Assembly: GCF_902652685.1 (NCBI RefSeq)
Contig: NZ_CACRUY010000021.1
Location: 1-64,000, forward strand
Origin: Mycobacterium sp. Marseille-P9652
GTDB lineage: Bacteria; Actinomycetota; Actinomycetes; Mycobacteriales; Mycobacteriaceae
DNA length: 64,000 nucleotides
Direction: 5' to 3'
The translations under genes were made by a program, and so were the position numbers. Position 1 is the first letter of the stretch. Each line of letters begins with the position of its first letter. Shown piece after piece: positions 7,830-16,572 of this stretch. A model generated the notes under the pieces. That model was not told the origin of the DNA. It did no database searches and saw only the letters and a list, made by a program, of their open reading frames with translations.

Positions 7830-9452
7830 ATGGCAACTCGTCTCGGCCAGGCCGTCGGCCTCGTAGCGACCCTGCGGCGCGCCGGCATCATCGCGCCGAT
7901 GCGGCCCGACCGCTACCTGAAGATCGCCGCCGCCATGCGCCGCGAAGGCCTCGGCATCACCTCGGGTTTCGCCGCGGCGGCACAGCGTTGCCCGGACCGA
8001 CCCGGACTGATCGACGAGCTGGGCACCCTGACCTGGGGGCAGCTCGACGAGCAGAGCGACGCGCTGGCCGCCGCGCTGCAGCAACTGCCAGGCGGCCGGC
8101 CCACCGTCATCGGCATCATGTGCCGCAACCACCGGGGGTTCGTCCAGTCGCTGGTCGCGGCCAACCGGATCGGCGCGGACATCCTGCTGCTCAACACCTC
8201 ATTCGCCGGGCCGGCGCTCGCCGACGTCGTCAACCGTGAGGGCGTCGACACCGTCATCTACGACGAGGAGTTCACCGAGACGGTGGACCGGGCGCTCGCG
8301 GACAAGCCGGGCGCCACCCGGATCGTCGCGTGGGCCGACGGCCCGCACGAGCTGACGGTGGACAAGCTCGTCGACGACCACGCCGGTCAGCAACCCGAGC
8401 GCACCGGCAAGAAGGGCAGGATGATCCTGCTCACCTCCGGCACCACCGGAACACCCAAGGGCGCCAAGCAGTCCGGCGGCAACGCCGGTGTCGGCACGCT
8501 GAAGGCCATCCTGGACCGCACGCCCTGGCGTACCGGGGAGACCACGGTGATCGTGGCGCCGATGTTCCACGCGTGGGGCTTCTCGCAGCTGGTGTTCGCC
8601 GCGTCCATGGCGTGCACGGTGGTCACCCGCCGCAAGTTCGACCCGGAGGCCACCCTCGACCTCGTCGATCGGTATGGGGCGACCGGGCTGATCGTGGTGC
8701 CGGTCATGTTCGACCGCATCATGGAGCTGCCGGCCGACGTCCGCAGGCGCTACAGCGGCCGCACCCTGCGGTTCGCCGCGGCGTCCGGTTCCCGGATGCG
8801 GCCCGACGTGGTCCTGGCGTTCATGGACGAGTTCGGCGACGTGATCTACAACAACTACAACGCCACCGAGGCCGGCATGATCGCCACCGCCACCCCGCAG
8901 GACCTGCGCGCCGCGCCCGACACCGCGGGTCGCCCCGCCGACGGCACCGAGATCCGGATCCTGGACCCGGAATTCAACGAGCTGCCCACCGGCGAGGTGG
9001 GAACCATCTACGTGCGCAACGACACCCAGTTCGACGGCTACACCTCGGGCAGCACCAAGGACTTTCACGCCGACTTCATGTCGTCGGGCGATGTGGGCTA
9101 CCTCGACGACGCCGGCCGGCTGTTCGTCGTCGGCCGCGACGACGAGATGATCGTCTCCGGTGGAGAGAACGTCTACCCGATCGAGGTCGAGAAGGTACTG
9201 GCCGCCCACCCCGACGTCGCGGAGGCGACGGTGATCGCCGTCGACGACCAGCAGTATGGACAGCGGCTGGCGGCCTTCGTCGTCCTCAATGCCGGCGCTT
9301 CGGCCACCCCCGACACCCTCAAGCAGCACGTGCGCGACAACCTGGCCAACTACAAGGTGCCCCGCGAGATAGCCGTCCTCGACGAGCTGCCCCGCGGCAG
9401 CACCGGCAAGATCCTGCGCAACGAGCTGCAGGCGCGGGTAGGCGGCTCGTGA
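7830..9452 (+). CDS. fadD12: Long-chain fatty-acid-CoA ligase / AMP-forming acyl activating enzyme FadD12
   Basis: Activates a fatty acid with ATP to acyl-AMP and then to acyl-CoA (family knowledge). The 540-residue protein has the phosphate-binding loop LLTSGTTGTPKGAK near residue 200, the adenylate-site stretch YNNYNATEAGMIAT near 340, the hinge aspartate region SGDVGYLDDAGRLFVVGR near 410, and the C-terminal catalytic lysine in PRGSTGKILRNEL near 525. Length is normal for the family. Overlaps lipO by GTGA at its end, and follows the acyltransferase, in the same order as M. tuberculosis Rv1428c-fadD12-lipO. Confidence 0.92.
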   Translation: MATRLGQAVGLVATLRRAGIIAPMRPDRYLKIAAAMRREGLGITSGFAAAAQRCPDRPGLIDELGTLTWGQLDEQSDALAAALQQLPGGRPTVIGIMCRNHRGFVQSLVAANRIGADILLLNTSFAGPALADVVNREGVDTVIYDEEFTETVDRALADKPGATRIVAWADGPHELTVDKLVDDHAGQQPERTGKKGRMILLTSGTTGTPKGAKQSGGNAGVGTLKAILDRTPWRTGETTVIVAPMFHAWGFSQLVFAASMACTVVTRRKFDPEATLDLVDRYGATGLIVVPVMFDRIMELPADVRRRYSGRTLRFAAASGSRMRPDVVLAFMDEFGDVIYNNYNATEAGMIATATPQDLRAAPDTAGRPADGTEIRILDPEFNELPTGEVGTIYVRNDTQFDGYTSGSTKDFHADFMSSGDVGYLDDAGRLFVVGRDDEMIVSGGENVYPIEVEKVLAAHPDVAEATVIAVDDQQYGQRLAAFVVLNAGASATPDTLKQHVRDNLANYKVPREIAVLDELPRGSTGKILRNELQARVGGS

Positions 9453-10717
9453 GGTTCGCATGGGCCCGCCGCCCCCGGCCGCTGACGCGCGCGGCGCTCG
9501 AACTGGCCAACGCCGCCAACGGGTTACGCCCGTTGAGCCGCAACACCTACGCCTCGGTGCTGGTGTTCTGGTTCGGTTGGCCGACGTCGGAGGTGCCGGC
9601 CCTGTACGCCGCCGCCTCGATGCTCGATGCCGTCCGCCGCGGCCGGCGCGGCGACTTCGCCGGTCGCACCGGCAAGCTGGCGCTGGCGATGACGGCCGCG
9701 TCCTGGCCGATCCTGGGTGCGATCGCCTACCTCGGCGCGAAAACCCCGGGGCCGGTGCTGGAGGCCGGGCTGCAGGAACAGCTCGGCCTCGACTACGCCG
9801 ACGAATTGGCCTCGCTGCCAACCGAACTCTCGGGACCGCGCGCCGGGCGCCGACAGCTGCCCCTGCGCACCACCGTGGCCCGGCGCCGTTACGTGGACAA
9901 GCAGAACATCGTGTCCTACGGCCCGCACGGCCGGGCCAACCTCGCCGACATCTGGCGCCGCAGCGACCTGCCGCGTGACGGCAAGGCGCCGGTGCTGCTG
10001 CAGGTGCCCGGCGGCGCATGGATGATCGGCTGGCGCCGCCCCCAGGCCTATCCGCTGATGAGCCACCTGGTGTCGCGCGGCTGGGTGTGCGTGTCGATGA
10101 ACTACCGCGTCTCCCCCTGGCACACCTGGCCCGATCACATCGTCGACGTCAAGCGCGCGCTGGCGTGGGTGAAGGAGAACATCGTGCGCTACGGCGGCGA
10201 CCCGAACTTCGTGGCGATCAGCGGCGGCTCGGCCGGCGGTCACCTGTCGGCCCTGGCCGCGCTGAGCCCGAACGACCCCAAGTTCCAGCCGGGATTCGAG
10301 GAGGCCGACACGTCCGTGGTGGCGGCCGTCCCGTATTACGGCCGCTACGACTGGTATTCGACGGACGCCGACGGGCGAGAAGAGTTCATCGAGGTGCTCG
10401 AACGGCTCGTCGTCAAGCGCAAACTCGACACCCATCGCCACATCTATCTCGACGCCTCGCCGATTCGCTACGTGAGTCCCGACGCGCCACCGTTTTTCGT
10501 CCTGCACGGCACCAATGACTCGCTCATCCCGGTGGAAGAGGCTCGCGAGTTCGTCGACGAGCTGCGGGCGGTGTCGAAGTCCCCGGTCGCCTACGCCGAA
10601 CTGCCGAGCGCGCAGCACGCTTTCGACATCTTCGGCTCACCGCGCGCCCACCGGTCGGCCGAGGCGGTCGCGCGGTTCCTGTCGTGGGTGTACGCGACGA
10701 ACCGGCCGACCGGCTAG
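9449..10717 (+). CDS. lipO: Alpha/beta hydrolase, esterase/lipase LipO-like
   Basis: A 422-residue esterase of the hormone-sensitive-lipase-like group. The oxyanion region is PGGAWMIG rather than the usual HGGG. The nucleophile motif is GGSAG (SGGSAGGHLS, near residue 260). The Asp of the triad fits LHGTNDSLIP near 355 and the His fits SAQHAFDIFGS near 395. An N-terminal ~100 residues with hydrophobic stretches (SVLVFWFGW, MTAASWPILGAIAYL) may associate with the membrane. The GTG start at 9449 overlaps the fadD12 stop. Its TAG stop shares the CTAG tetranucleotide with the stop of the convergent SDR gene. Confidence 0.9.
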   Translation: MRFAWARRPRPLTRAALELANAANGLRPLSRNTYASVLVFWFGWPTSEVPALYAAASMLDAVRRGRRGDFAGRTGKLALAMTAASWPILGAIAYLGAKTPGPVLEAGLQEQLGLDYADELASLPTELSGPRAGRRQLPLRTTVARRRYVDKQNIVSYGPHGRANLADIWRRSDLPRDGKAPVLLQVPGGAWMIGWRRPQAYPLMSHLVSRGWVCVSMNYRVSPWHTWPDHIVDVKRALAWVKENIVRYGGDPNFVAISGGSAGGHLSALAALSPNDPKFQPGFEEADTSVVAAVPYYGRYDWYSTDADGREEFIEVLERLVVKRKLDTHRHIYLDASPIRYVSPDAPPFFVLHGTNDSLIPVEEAREFVDELRAVSKSPVAYAELPSAQHAFDIFGSPRAHRSAEAVARFLSWVYATNRPTG

Positions 10718-11520
10718 CCGTAGGCGGCCGCGGCGCGCTCGGGACTGCGCATGCGTCGCATCACGCTTCCCAGGATCGCCGTGCGGTAGCGCCGCGGCAG
10801 CGACGCCAGCGCCGCGGTCAGCAGCTTGGCCCGTGTTCCCGGCACGACGGTGGTCCGCCGCCCCAGCGCCGCCAGCGCCGCCTTGGCGACGACGTCCGGG
10901 GTGTCGGCCGACGTCATGCTCAGGCCGGCGCGGGCGGCGAAGCCCGTGTGGACGGGACCCGGCGCCACCGACAGCACGTCCACGCCGTCGGGGCGCAACT
11001 CGGCGCGCAGCCCCTCCGCGAACGCCTGAACGTACGCCTTGGTGGCGGCATAGGTCGCCTGGCCGGGCACCCCTTGCCAGCCGAGGATCGACCCGAACAG
11101 CACGACTCCCCCGTGGCCACGGGCCACCAGGCGCGGCGCGAACGCCCGCGCGAGCGCGGTCACCGCGGCGACGTTCACCGCGATCATCTCCAGTTGCGTG
11201 TCCGGCGCCGAGTCCGTCAGCGGGCCGCTCGTGCCGAATCCGGCGGCCAGCACGAGCAGTCCCACGTCGAGGTCGCGGGTCTGTTCGGCGAGGCGGCGAA
11301 CCGCGTCCGGTTGCGCCAGGTCGGCGGCGAGGATCTGAGTCTGCACGCCGTGGGCCTCGCGGATCTCCTGCGAAAGATGTTGCAGCCGAGACGTTCTCCG
11401 GGCGACGAGCGCCACGTTGAGGCCGCGGCGGGCGACCGCGGTGGCGAGCTCGCGGCCGATCCCCTCGCTGGCGCCGGTGATCAATGCCCACGGCCCGTAC
11501 CGGCCTGCGAAGCGGTCCAT
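10714..11520 (-). CDS. Short-chain dehydrogenase/reductase
   Basis: A 268-residue classical-type SDR. The cofactor motif TGASEGIG lies at residues ~15-22, followed by ARR at the end of strand 2, which favours NADP(H). The catalytic Ser/Tyr/Lys set is visible as FGSILGW and YAATKAYVQ near 160. Substrate is not evident; the lipid-gene setting suggests an acyl or keto-lipid. The ATG at 11520 stands 6 nt after a TAGTCT -10 hexamer, so the message is probably leaderless. It lies just downstream of the tetR gene on the same strand and may be its target. Its TAG stop overlaps that of lipO in a shared CTAG. Confidence 0.87.
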   Translation of the reverse strand: MDRFAGRYGPWALITGASEGIGRELATAVARRGLNVALVARRTSRLQHLSQEIREAHGVQTQILAADLAQPDAVRRLAEQTRDLDVGLLVLAAGFGTSGPLTDSAPDTQLEMIAVNVAAVTALARAFAPRLVARGHGGVVLFGSILGWQGVPGQATYAATKAYVQAFAEGLRAELRPDGVDVLSVAPGPVHTGFAARAGLSMTSADTPDVVAKAALAALGRRTTVVPGTRAKLLTAALASLPRRYRTAILGSVMRRMRSPERAAAAYG

Positions 11521-11526
11521 CGATCC

Positions 11527-11560
11527 AGACTAGCGCCGCAATGTTAACGCCGTCAACTTT
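11527..11560 (-). promoter_or_regulatory. Promoter of the SDR gene with overlapping candidate TetR operator
   Basis: On the minus strand TTGACG (11556-11551), an 18-bp spacer and TAGTCT (11532-11527) form a good sigma-A promoter, and the start codon ATG follows the -10 by 6 nt. An imperfect inverted repeat, AATGTTAAC and GTCAACTTT separated by GCC (11540-11560, 7 of 9 positions symmetric), covers the -35 element and ends just before the tetR stop. This is the best visible operator for the adjacent TetR regulator; binding is an inference. Confidence 0.55.
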
Positions 11561-11561
11561 C

Positions 11562-12224
11562 TCAGGCCGATCCGACGCCCCGTTCGATCGTGTCCAGCAG
11601 CCGGTCGGAGATCCGCTTCTTCTCTCCCGTGCCCAACGTGCTGAGCGGCCCGTCGAGGAACAGCGTCGCGAGGCCGTGCACCGCCGCCCATGCCGCCTCG
11701 TCGACGCCCTCGCGCTGACGGGCGGCGAGTACCCCGGTGGCGACCAGGTCGTCGACGCATTGCCGCAGGATGTTGAACGGATGATCCTGCTCCGCAACGT
11801 CTTCGGGGCCGTGCACCGGCTGCCGCCCCGCCGGGTGCGGCGCGAACGCCGTGCGGTACAGGCCGGGCTCGGCGAGCGCGAAGTCGATATACGCCTGGCC
11901 CGTCGCGCGGAATCGCGCCAGCGCCCGCCGGTTGCGTGGTCCGCGCTCGGGCGTTGCCGCGATGGCGGTCTTCATGCTGGCCGCCAGTTGCCGCAGGGCG
12001 TGCGCGATGACGGCGGCCATCAGCGCGTCGCGGTCGGAGTAGTGCCGGTAGGCCGCCGCGTTGCTGACGCCGACCCGCCGCTGCACGTCGCGCATCACGA
12101 CCGCGTCGGGCCCGCCCGCCCTCGCCAGCTCCACCGCCGTGTCGAGCAGCGCCCGGCGCAGATCGCCGTGGTGGTAGCTGTCGCCGGTCGAGCCCGCCTG
12201 CGCTTTGTTCGGCCGTCCCGCCAT
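11562..12224 (-). CDS. TetR-family transcriptional regulator
   Basis: A 220-residue regulator with the N-terminal TetR helix-turn-helix (residues ~20-65; RRVGVSNAAAYRHYSDRD is the recognition helix and the following conserved Tyr). The C-terminal ~150 residues are the helical ligand and dimer domain, of the type seen in regulators of lipid genes. It starts 3 bp after the stop of the wax ester synthase-like gene on the same strand, so the two are co-transcribed. The SDR gene downstream has its own promoter with an inverted repeat that could be its operator. Confidence 0.87.
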   Translation of the reverse strand: MAGRPNKAQAGSTGDSYHHGDLRRALLDTAVELARAGGPDAVVMRDVQRRVGVSNAAAYRHYSDRDALMAAVIAHALRQLAASMKTAIAATPERGPRNRRALARFRATGQAYIDFALAEPGLYRTAFAPHPAGRQPVHGPEDVAEQDHPFNILRQCVDDLVATGVLAARQREGVDEAAWAAVHGLATLFLDGPLSTLGTGEKKRISDRLLDTIERGVGSA

Positions 12225-12227
12225 GCG

Positions 12228-13619
12228 CTAGTCGAGCGCCGCCGTGTTCTCGAGTTCGGTGAGCGCCGGCTCGATGCCGTCCGCCATGTCGTCGATGTCG
12301 TTGGCCACCTCCGGCGTCGTCACGAAGCCGAAGTCGAGGTTGTCCTGATAGGAGAAGCACGTGATGTTCAGGGCGACATCCATGACCGGCGGCCCGAGCG
12401 GCACCAGGGAGTCCAGCTTGGCGCCGGCCATGTAGAGCGGGAACGGCGGCCCCGGAACGTTGGACACCACCAGGTTGATGGGCGCGAGATTCCGTGACAG
12501 CCCGCTGGCCGTGTAGGCGCGCGCCGCCAGCTGCAGCAGCCCGGGCGGGGTGGTCTCGGTGAGGCCCATGATCTGGTGCGCGGACAGCGCCTTGGCCATC
12601 TCCTTGGCGCTCTGCGTGCTCTCGTGGATGGCGCGCAGCCGCTCGGCCGGGTCGTCGATGTGGGTGGCCAGGGTGACCGTCATGGAGCTCACCTGGTTGC
12701 CGACGTCGCTCTTGCTGTCGTCGGTGCGGGTCGACACCGGGATCTGGGCGATCAGTGGCTTGGTCGGCAATTCCCCACGCTTGTCGAGGTATTCGCGCGC
12801 GGCGCCGGCCACCAGCGCGAGCACCACGTCGTTGAGCTTCACCCCGAAGGAGTCCTTGACCGCCTTCACCCTGGCCAGCTCCACCCGGCAGCCGGTGATG
12901 CGGCGGTGCGGCGACACGGGCGCATTGAACCGCGTCACCGGCGCCTCGAAGTAGCCCGGCGGGCGGCTGCGGATGCCGAAGGTGGCGATCTGCTGGCGCA
13001 GCGTCTGCTCGACGAGCCTGGCGATGCGGAACGGCGTCTTGACCCCGACGTTGATGAGCGCCCCGATCGCGCGCCGCTCGAGGCCCGGCAGCTGGAACCC
13101 GGCGAGCGAGTCCACCGCCCCGTTGTTGGACGGCGGGCGCGGCTCGGGCTCGACGTCCAGGAGGATCTCGGCCAGGCCGGCGCCCGAGACCCCGTCGACG
13201 ATGGCGTGGTGCATCTTGGTCAGCGAGGCGATGCGCCCGCCCTCGACGCCCTCGATGACCCACATCTCCCACAGCGGCCGGGAGCGGTCGAGCTTGTAGG
13301 ACATCAGCCGCCCGACGAGCTCCTCGAGCTCGCGCCGGCCGCCCGGCGCGGGAACGCCGATGCGGCGGATGTGGAAGTCGATGTCGAGGTCCTCGTCCTC
13401 GACGAACCAGGGCCGGTCGAGCCCGAGCGGCGCTCCCGTGACCCGCCACCGCAGCTGCGGCAACTCGGGCAGGCGCTCCTCGATCAGCTCGCGGACGCGC
13501 TGGAAGCTGTATTCGGGCGCCTTGCGCGGATCGCAGATCGCCAGGGCGCCCACGTGCATATGCCAGCCCGCGGTCTCGGCAGACCAGAACGCCGCGTCAA
13601 CACTCGAAAGCCGCTTCAT
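12228..13619 (-). CDS. Wax ester synthase / diacylglycerol acyltransferase (Rv1425-like)
   Basis: Transfers an acyl group from acyl-CoA to diacylglycerol or a fatty alcohol, making storage lipid (family knowledge). The 463-residue protein has the active-site motif HHAIVDG at 137-143, complete, and the C-terminal WS/DGAT region with [18 protein letters not shown] near 390. Start at 13619 is supported by a TACGGT -10 hexamer 6 nt upstream (leaderless) and by the family N-terminus [12 protein letters not shown]. Followed at 3 bp by tetR. Size agrees with M. tuberculosis Rv1425 (about 459 residues). Confidence 0.9.
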   Translation of the reverse strand: MKRLSSVDAAFWSAETAGWHMHVGALAICDPRKAPEYSFQRVRELIEERLPELPQLRWRVTGAPLGLDRPWFVEDEDLDIDFHIRRIGVPAPGGRRELEELVGRLMSYKLDRSRPLWEMWVIEGVEGGRIASLTKMHHAIVDGVSGAGLAEILLDVEPEPRPPSNNGAVDSLAGFQLPGLERRAIGALINVGVKTPFRIARLVEQTLRQQIATFGIRSRPPGYFEAPVTRFNAPVSPHRRITGCRVELARVKAVKDSFGVKLNDVVLALVAGAAREYLDKRGELPTKPLIAQIPVSTRTDDSKSDVGNQVSSMTVTLATHIDDPAERLRAIHESTQSAKEMAKALSAHQIMGLTETTPPGLLQLAARAYTASGLSRNLAPINLVVSNVPGPPFPLYMAGAKLDSLVPLGPPVMDVALNITCFSYQDNLDFGFVTTPEVANDIDDMADGIEPALTELENTAALD

Positions 13620-13625
13620 GGGTTG

Positions 13626-13631
13626 ACCGTA
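13626..13631 (-). promoter_or_regulatory. -10 box TACGGT, leaderless start of the WS/DGAT gene
   Basis: TACGGT on the minus strand is separated from the ATG at 13619 by exactly 6 nt, so transcription should start at or next to the A of the start codon. No ribosome site is present. Confidence 0.5.
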
Positions 13632-13639
13632 GCCCTAGC

Positions 13640-14617
13640 TCAGGCGTCCTCCAATAGGTCCGGCGTCACGGCCGACTCCGTGTCGGGAATGCCGTCGACC
13701 TTCGCCTTGCGGTCGGCCATCGACAGCAGGCGCCGAATACGGCCCGCCACAGCGTCTTTCGTCATTGGCGGGTCGGCGAGCCGGCCGAGCTCCTCCAGCG
13801 ACGCCTGCCGGTGCTCGACGCGCAGCTTGCCGGCCTGGGCCAGGTGGTCGGGGACCGTGTCGCCGAGGATCTCCAGCGCTCGCTCGACCCGGGCCGCCGC
13901 CGCGACAGCGGCGCGCGCCGAGCGGCGCAGGTTGGCGTCGTCGAAGTTGGCGAGCCGGTTGGCCGTCGCCCGGACCTCGCGGCGCATGCGCCGTTCCTCC
14001 CACACCAGCCGGGTGTCCTGCGCGCCCATCCGGGTGAGCAGGGCGCCGATCGCCTCGCCGTCGCGCACCACCACCCGGTCGGCGCCGCGCACCTCGCGGG
14101 CCTTGGCGCTGACCCCGAGACGGCGCGCAGCACCCACCAGCGCCAGCGCGGCCTCCGGGCCGGGGCAGCTGACCTCCAGCGCCGACGAGCGGCCCGGCTC
14201 GGTCAGCGAGCCGTGCGCCAAAAAGGCGCCGCGCCAGGCGGCTTCGGCGTCGGCGACGCTGCCGCCGACGACCTGGGCGGGCAGCCCCCGCACCGGACGC
14301 CCGCGGTTGTCCAGCAGGCCGGTCTGGCGGGCCAGCGCCTCGCCGTCGTTGGCGACCCGCAGCACGTAGCGGGTGCTCTTGCGAATTCCGCTGGCCGACA
14401 ACACGTGCACCACCGCGTTGTAGCCGTAGAGCTCGAAGATGTCCTTGCGCAGGCGCCGCGCGATGTTCCCCAGGTCGACCTCGGCCTCCACGACCACCCG
14501 GCCCCCCACGATGTGCAGGCCGCCGGCGAACCTGAGCAGGGAGGTGACCTCGGCGCGGCGCGCGCTGACCGACTTCACCACCAGACGACTCAGTTCGTCC
14601 TTGACTTCGGTCGTCAT
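13640..14617 (-). CDS. whiA: Sporulation/cell-division regulator WhiA
   Basis: A 325-residue WhiA: N-terminal LAGLIDADG-homing-endonuclease-derived domain (~1-220) and C-terminal helix-turn-helix (~225-310, with [20 protein letters not shown]). In actinobacteria WhiA works with WhiB-type proteins on cell-division genes; the mycobacterial role is less defined. The ATG at 14617 matches the mycobacterial N-terminus [20 protein letters not shown]; a GTG two codons upstream (14623) is possible. Last gene of uvrC-rapZ-yvcK-whiA, the conserved actinobacterial order, 12 bp after yvcK. Confidence 0.95.
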   Translation of the reverse strand: MTTEVKDELSRLVVKSVSARRAEVTSLLRFAGGLHIVGGRVVVEAEVDLGNIARRLRKDIFELYGYNAVVHVLSASGIRKSTRYVLRVANDGEALARQTGLLDNRGRPVRGLPAQVVGGSVADAEAAWRGAFLAHGSLTEPGRSSALEVSCPGPEAALALVGAARRLGVSAKAREVRGADRVVVRDGEAIGALLTRMGAQDTRLVWEERRMRREVRATANRLANFDDANLRRSARAAVAAAARVERALEILGDTVPDHLAQAGKLRVEHRQASLEELGRLADPPMTKDAVAGRIRRLLSMADRKAKVDGIPDTESAVTPDLLEDA

Positions 14618-14629
14618 CGCCACGCGCCG

Positions 14630-15658
14630 TCACCCCTCGGTTGGACTTGCACCGTCGACCCGGACTTCCGCGGTGGCCGTGACCGAAGGCGCCCCCGCGC
14701 CTCGATGGACCGCCAGGACACTGTCCAGGGCCGCCGCGAGCTTGCCCGGATCATGTAAAGGTGTACCAGGTCGGGCCACGTCGGCGAAGTGGACTTGGGC
14801 CTGAAGCAGCGTCGCCGTGCGACGCAGTTGGTCGCGTTCCCGCTCACTCGGCACGCTGTCGGCGTCGATGACGATGTCGTGCACCGTGAAACCGGGCGCG
14901 TGCTGGGCCAGGACGTGCAGGTGGCGCTCGACCGAGAACCCGGCCGTCTCCCCCGGCTCGGCCACCAGGTTGAGCACAAGCGCCCGCCGGGCGGTGGTGG
15001 CCCGCAACGCCGCCGCGAGGCCGGGAACCAGCACGTGCGGGATGACGCTGGTGAACCACGACCCCGGCCCCAGCACCACCAGGTCGGCGGCCATGATCGC
15101 GTCGACGGCCTGCCTCGTCGCCGGCGGGTCGGGCGGAAGGAGCCGCACCCGCCGCACCTTGCCCGGGGTGGTCGCGATCGCCACCTGACCTCGGATCAGC
15201 CGGAACATGCGTGGATCCGTCTCCAGGCCGGACACGTCGGCCTCGATCTGCAGGGCGATGGGACACATCGGCAACACCCGGCCCCTGACGCCGAGGATGC
15301 GCCCGAGCTCGTCGAGGGCCGCGACCGGATCGGCCAGCACCTCGGACAACCCGGCCAGCAGCAGGTTGCCCACCGGATGCCCGGCCAGCGCGCCGTCGCC
15401 GCCGAACCGGTGCTGCAGGATCGTCGCCCACAGCCGCCCGTGGGGGCTGTCGGATGCCAACGCCGCCAACGCCATTCGCAGGTCGCCCGGGGGCACCACG
15501 CCCAGCTCGCTACGCAGCCGGCCGGACGAACCGCCGTCGTCGGCGACGGTCACCACGGCGGTGACGTGGTGGGTCAGCCGGCGCGCCGCGGACAGCGTCG
15601 CGTACAGGCCGTGCCCGCCCCCGAGCGCGACGATGCCCCTGTTGATCGGTTGAGTCAT
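14630..15658 (-). CDS. yvcK: Gluconeogenesis factor YvcK / CuvA
   Basis: A 342-residue CofD-like protein needed for normal cell shape and growth on some carbon sources in other bacteria, and called CuvA in M. tuberculosis (Rv1422). The N-terminal nucleotide-binding loop is ALGGGHGLYATL (residues 11-22), followed by VTVADDGGSSGRLR. These are the UDP-sugar-binding features of the family. Start ATG at 15658 overlaps the rapZ stop (ATGA), giving coupling within uvrC-rapZ-yvcK-whiA. Confidence 0.93.
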   Translation of the reverse strand: MTQPINRGIVALGGGHGLYATLSAARRLTHHVTAVVTVADDGGSSGRLRSELGVVPPGDLRMALAALASDSPHGRLWATILQHRFGGDGALAGHPVGNLLLAGLSEVLADPVAALDELGRILGVRGRVLPMCPIALQIEADVSGLETDPRMFRLIRGQVAIATTPGKVRRVRLLPPDPPATRQAVDAIMAADLVVLGPGSWFTSVIPHVLVPGLAAALRATTARRALVLNLVAEPGETAGFSVERHLHVLAQHAPGFTVHDIVIDADSVPSERERDQLRRTATLLQAQVHFADVARPGTPLHDPGKLAAALDSVLAVHRGAGAPSVTATAEVRVDGASPTEG

Positions 15659-16572
15659 TCGCGGCCCAGATCCCGGTGCAGCGCCCGCACCGCCAGCCGC
15701 GCATCGGTCTGCAGCAGCTGCGCCAGGGCCTCGGCGATCGCGACGCTGCGGTGCTTGCCGCCGGTGCAGCCGATCGCGACCGTCATGTACCGCTTGCCCT
15801 CCCGCCGGTAGCCGTCGACGACCAGGGACAGGAGTCGATGGTAGGCGTCCAGGAACTCGGCCGCGCCGGGCTGGCTCAGCACGTAGTCGCGCACCGCCGC
15901 GTGCTGACCCGTGAGGGGGCGCAACTCGTCGACCCAGTGCGGATTGGGCAGGAACCGCACGTCCATCACCATGTCGGCGTCCATCGGCAGGCCGTACTTG
16001 AACCCGAAGGACTCCACGGTGACGCTGGTGGAGGCCCCCGCGTCCCCGCCGAACGCGCGCTCGATGCTTTCCCGCAGGCCCCGCACCGAGAGCGTCGACG
16101 TGTCGATGATCAGGTCGGCCGTGGCCCGCACCGGGGCCAGCATCCGGCGCTCGGCGGCGATCCCCTCGGCCAGCGTCTGCTGGCCCTGCAGCGGGTGGCT
16201 GCGCCGGTTCTGCTCGTAGCGGCGCACCAGCATGTCGTCGGACGCCTCCATGAACACCACCCGCGGGGTGATGTTGCGGGTGGCCAGCTCGGTGCGCACC
16301 TCGTCCAGGTCGCCGGTGAAACCCCGCGACCGCACGTCCATGACGACGGCCAGCTGCGTGATCCGGGAGCCGGCCGTGAGCCCGAAGTCCACCATGCGGG
16401 TGATGAGCTGCGGCGGCAGGTTGTCGGCCACGTACCAGCCCAGGTCCTCCAGGACCTTGGCGGCGGTGCCGCGCCCGGCGCCCGACAGCCCGGTCACCAG
16501 GACGACGTCGATGTCCGCCGCGGCGCCTTCGTTCGTGGAGCCCGGGTGGCTGTCGGTGAGGTCACCCGTCAT
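15655..16572 (-). CDS. rapZ: RNase adapter / nucleotide-binding protein RapZ
   Basis: A 305-residue P-loop protein. Walker A is GLSGAGRGT near residue 29, where many relatives have GxSGAGKS, so the lysine position is Arg here as in other mycobacteria. The C-terminal domain has the conserved [15 protein letters not shown]. In E. coli RapZ guides RNase E to small RNAs; in actinobacteria the role is not settled. Starts in an ATGA overlap with uvrC and ends in one with yvcK. Confidence 0.93.
   Translation of the reverse strand: MTGDLTDSHPGSTNEGAAADIDVVLVTGLSGAGRGTAAKVLEDLGWYVADNLPPQLITRMVDFGLTAGSRITQLAVVMDVRSRGFTGDLDEVRTELATRNITPRVVFMEASDDMLVRRYEQNRRSHPLQGQQTLAEGIAAERRMLAPVRATADLIIDTSTLSVRGLRESIERAFGGDAGASTSVTVESFGFKYGLPMDADMVMDVRFLPNPHWVDELRPLTGQHAAVRDYVLSQPGAAEFLDAYHRLLSLVVDGYRREGKRYMTVAIGCTGGKHRSVAIAEALAQLLQTDARLAVRALHRDLGRE

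Noticed and set aside
6507-8132. A 541-residue minus-strand frame across the acyltransferase and fadD12 start
   Set aside because: It crosses two well-supported genes and the hypothetical gene at 6382-6816, and has shadow-type composition without any recognisable motif.
12576-14369. A 597-residue plus-strand frame
   Set aside because: Antisense to the WS/DGAT and whiA genes; no ribosome site or family motif.
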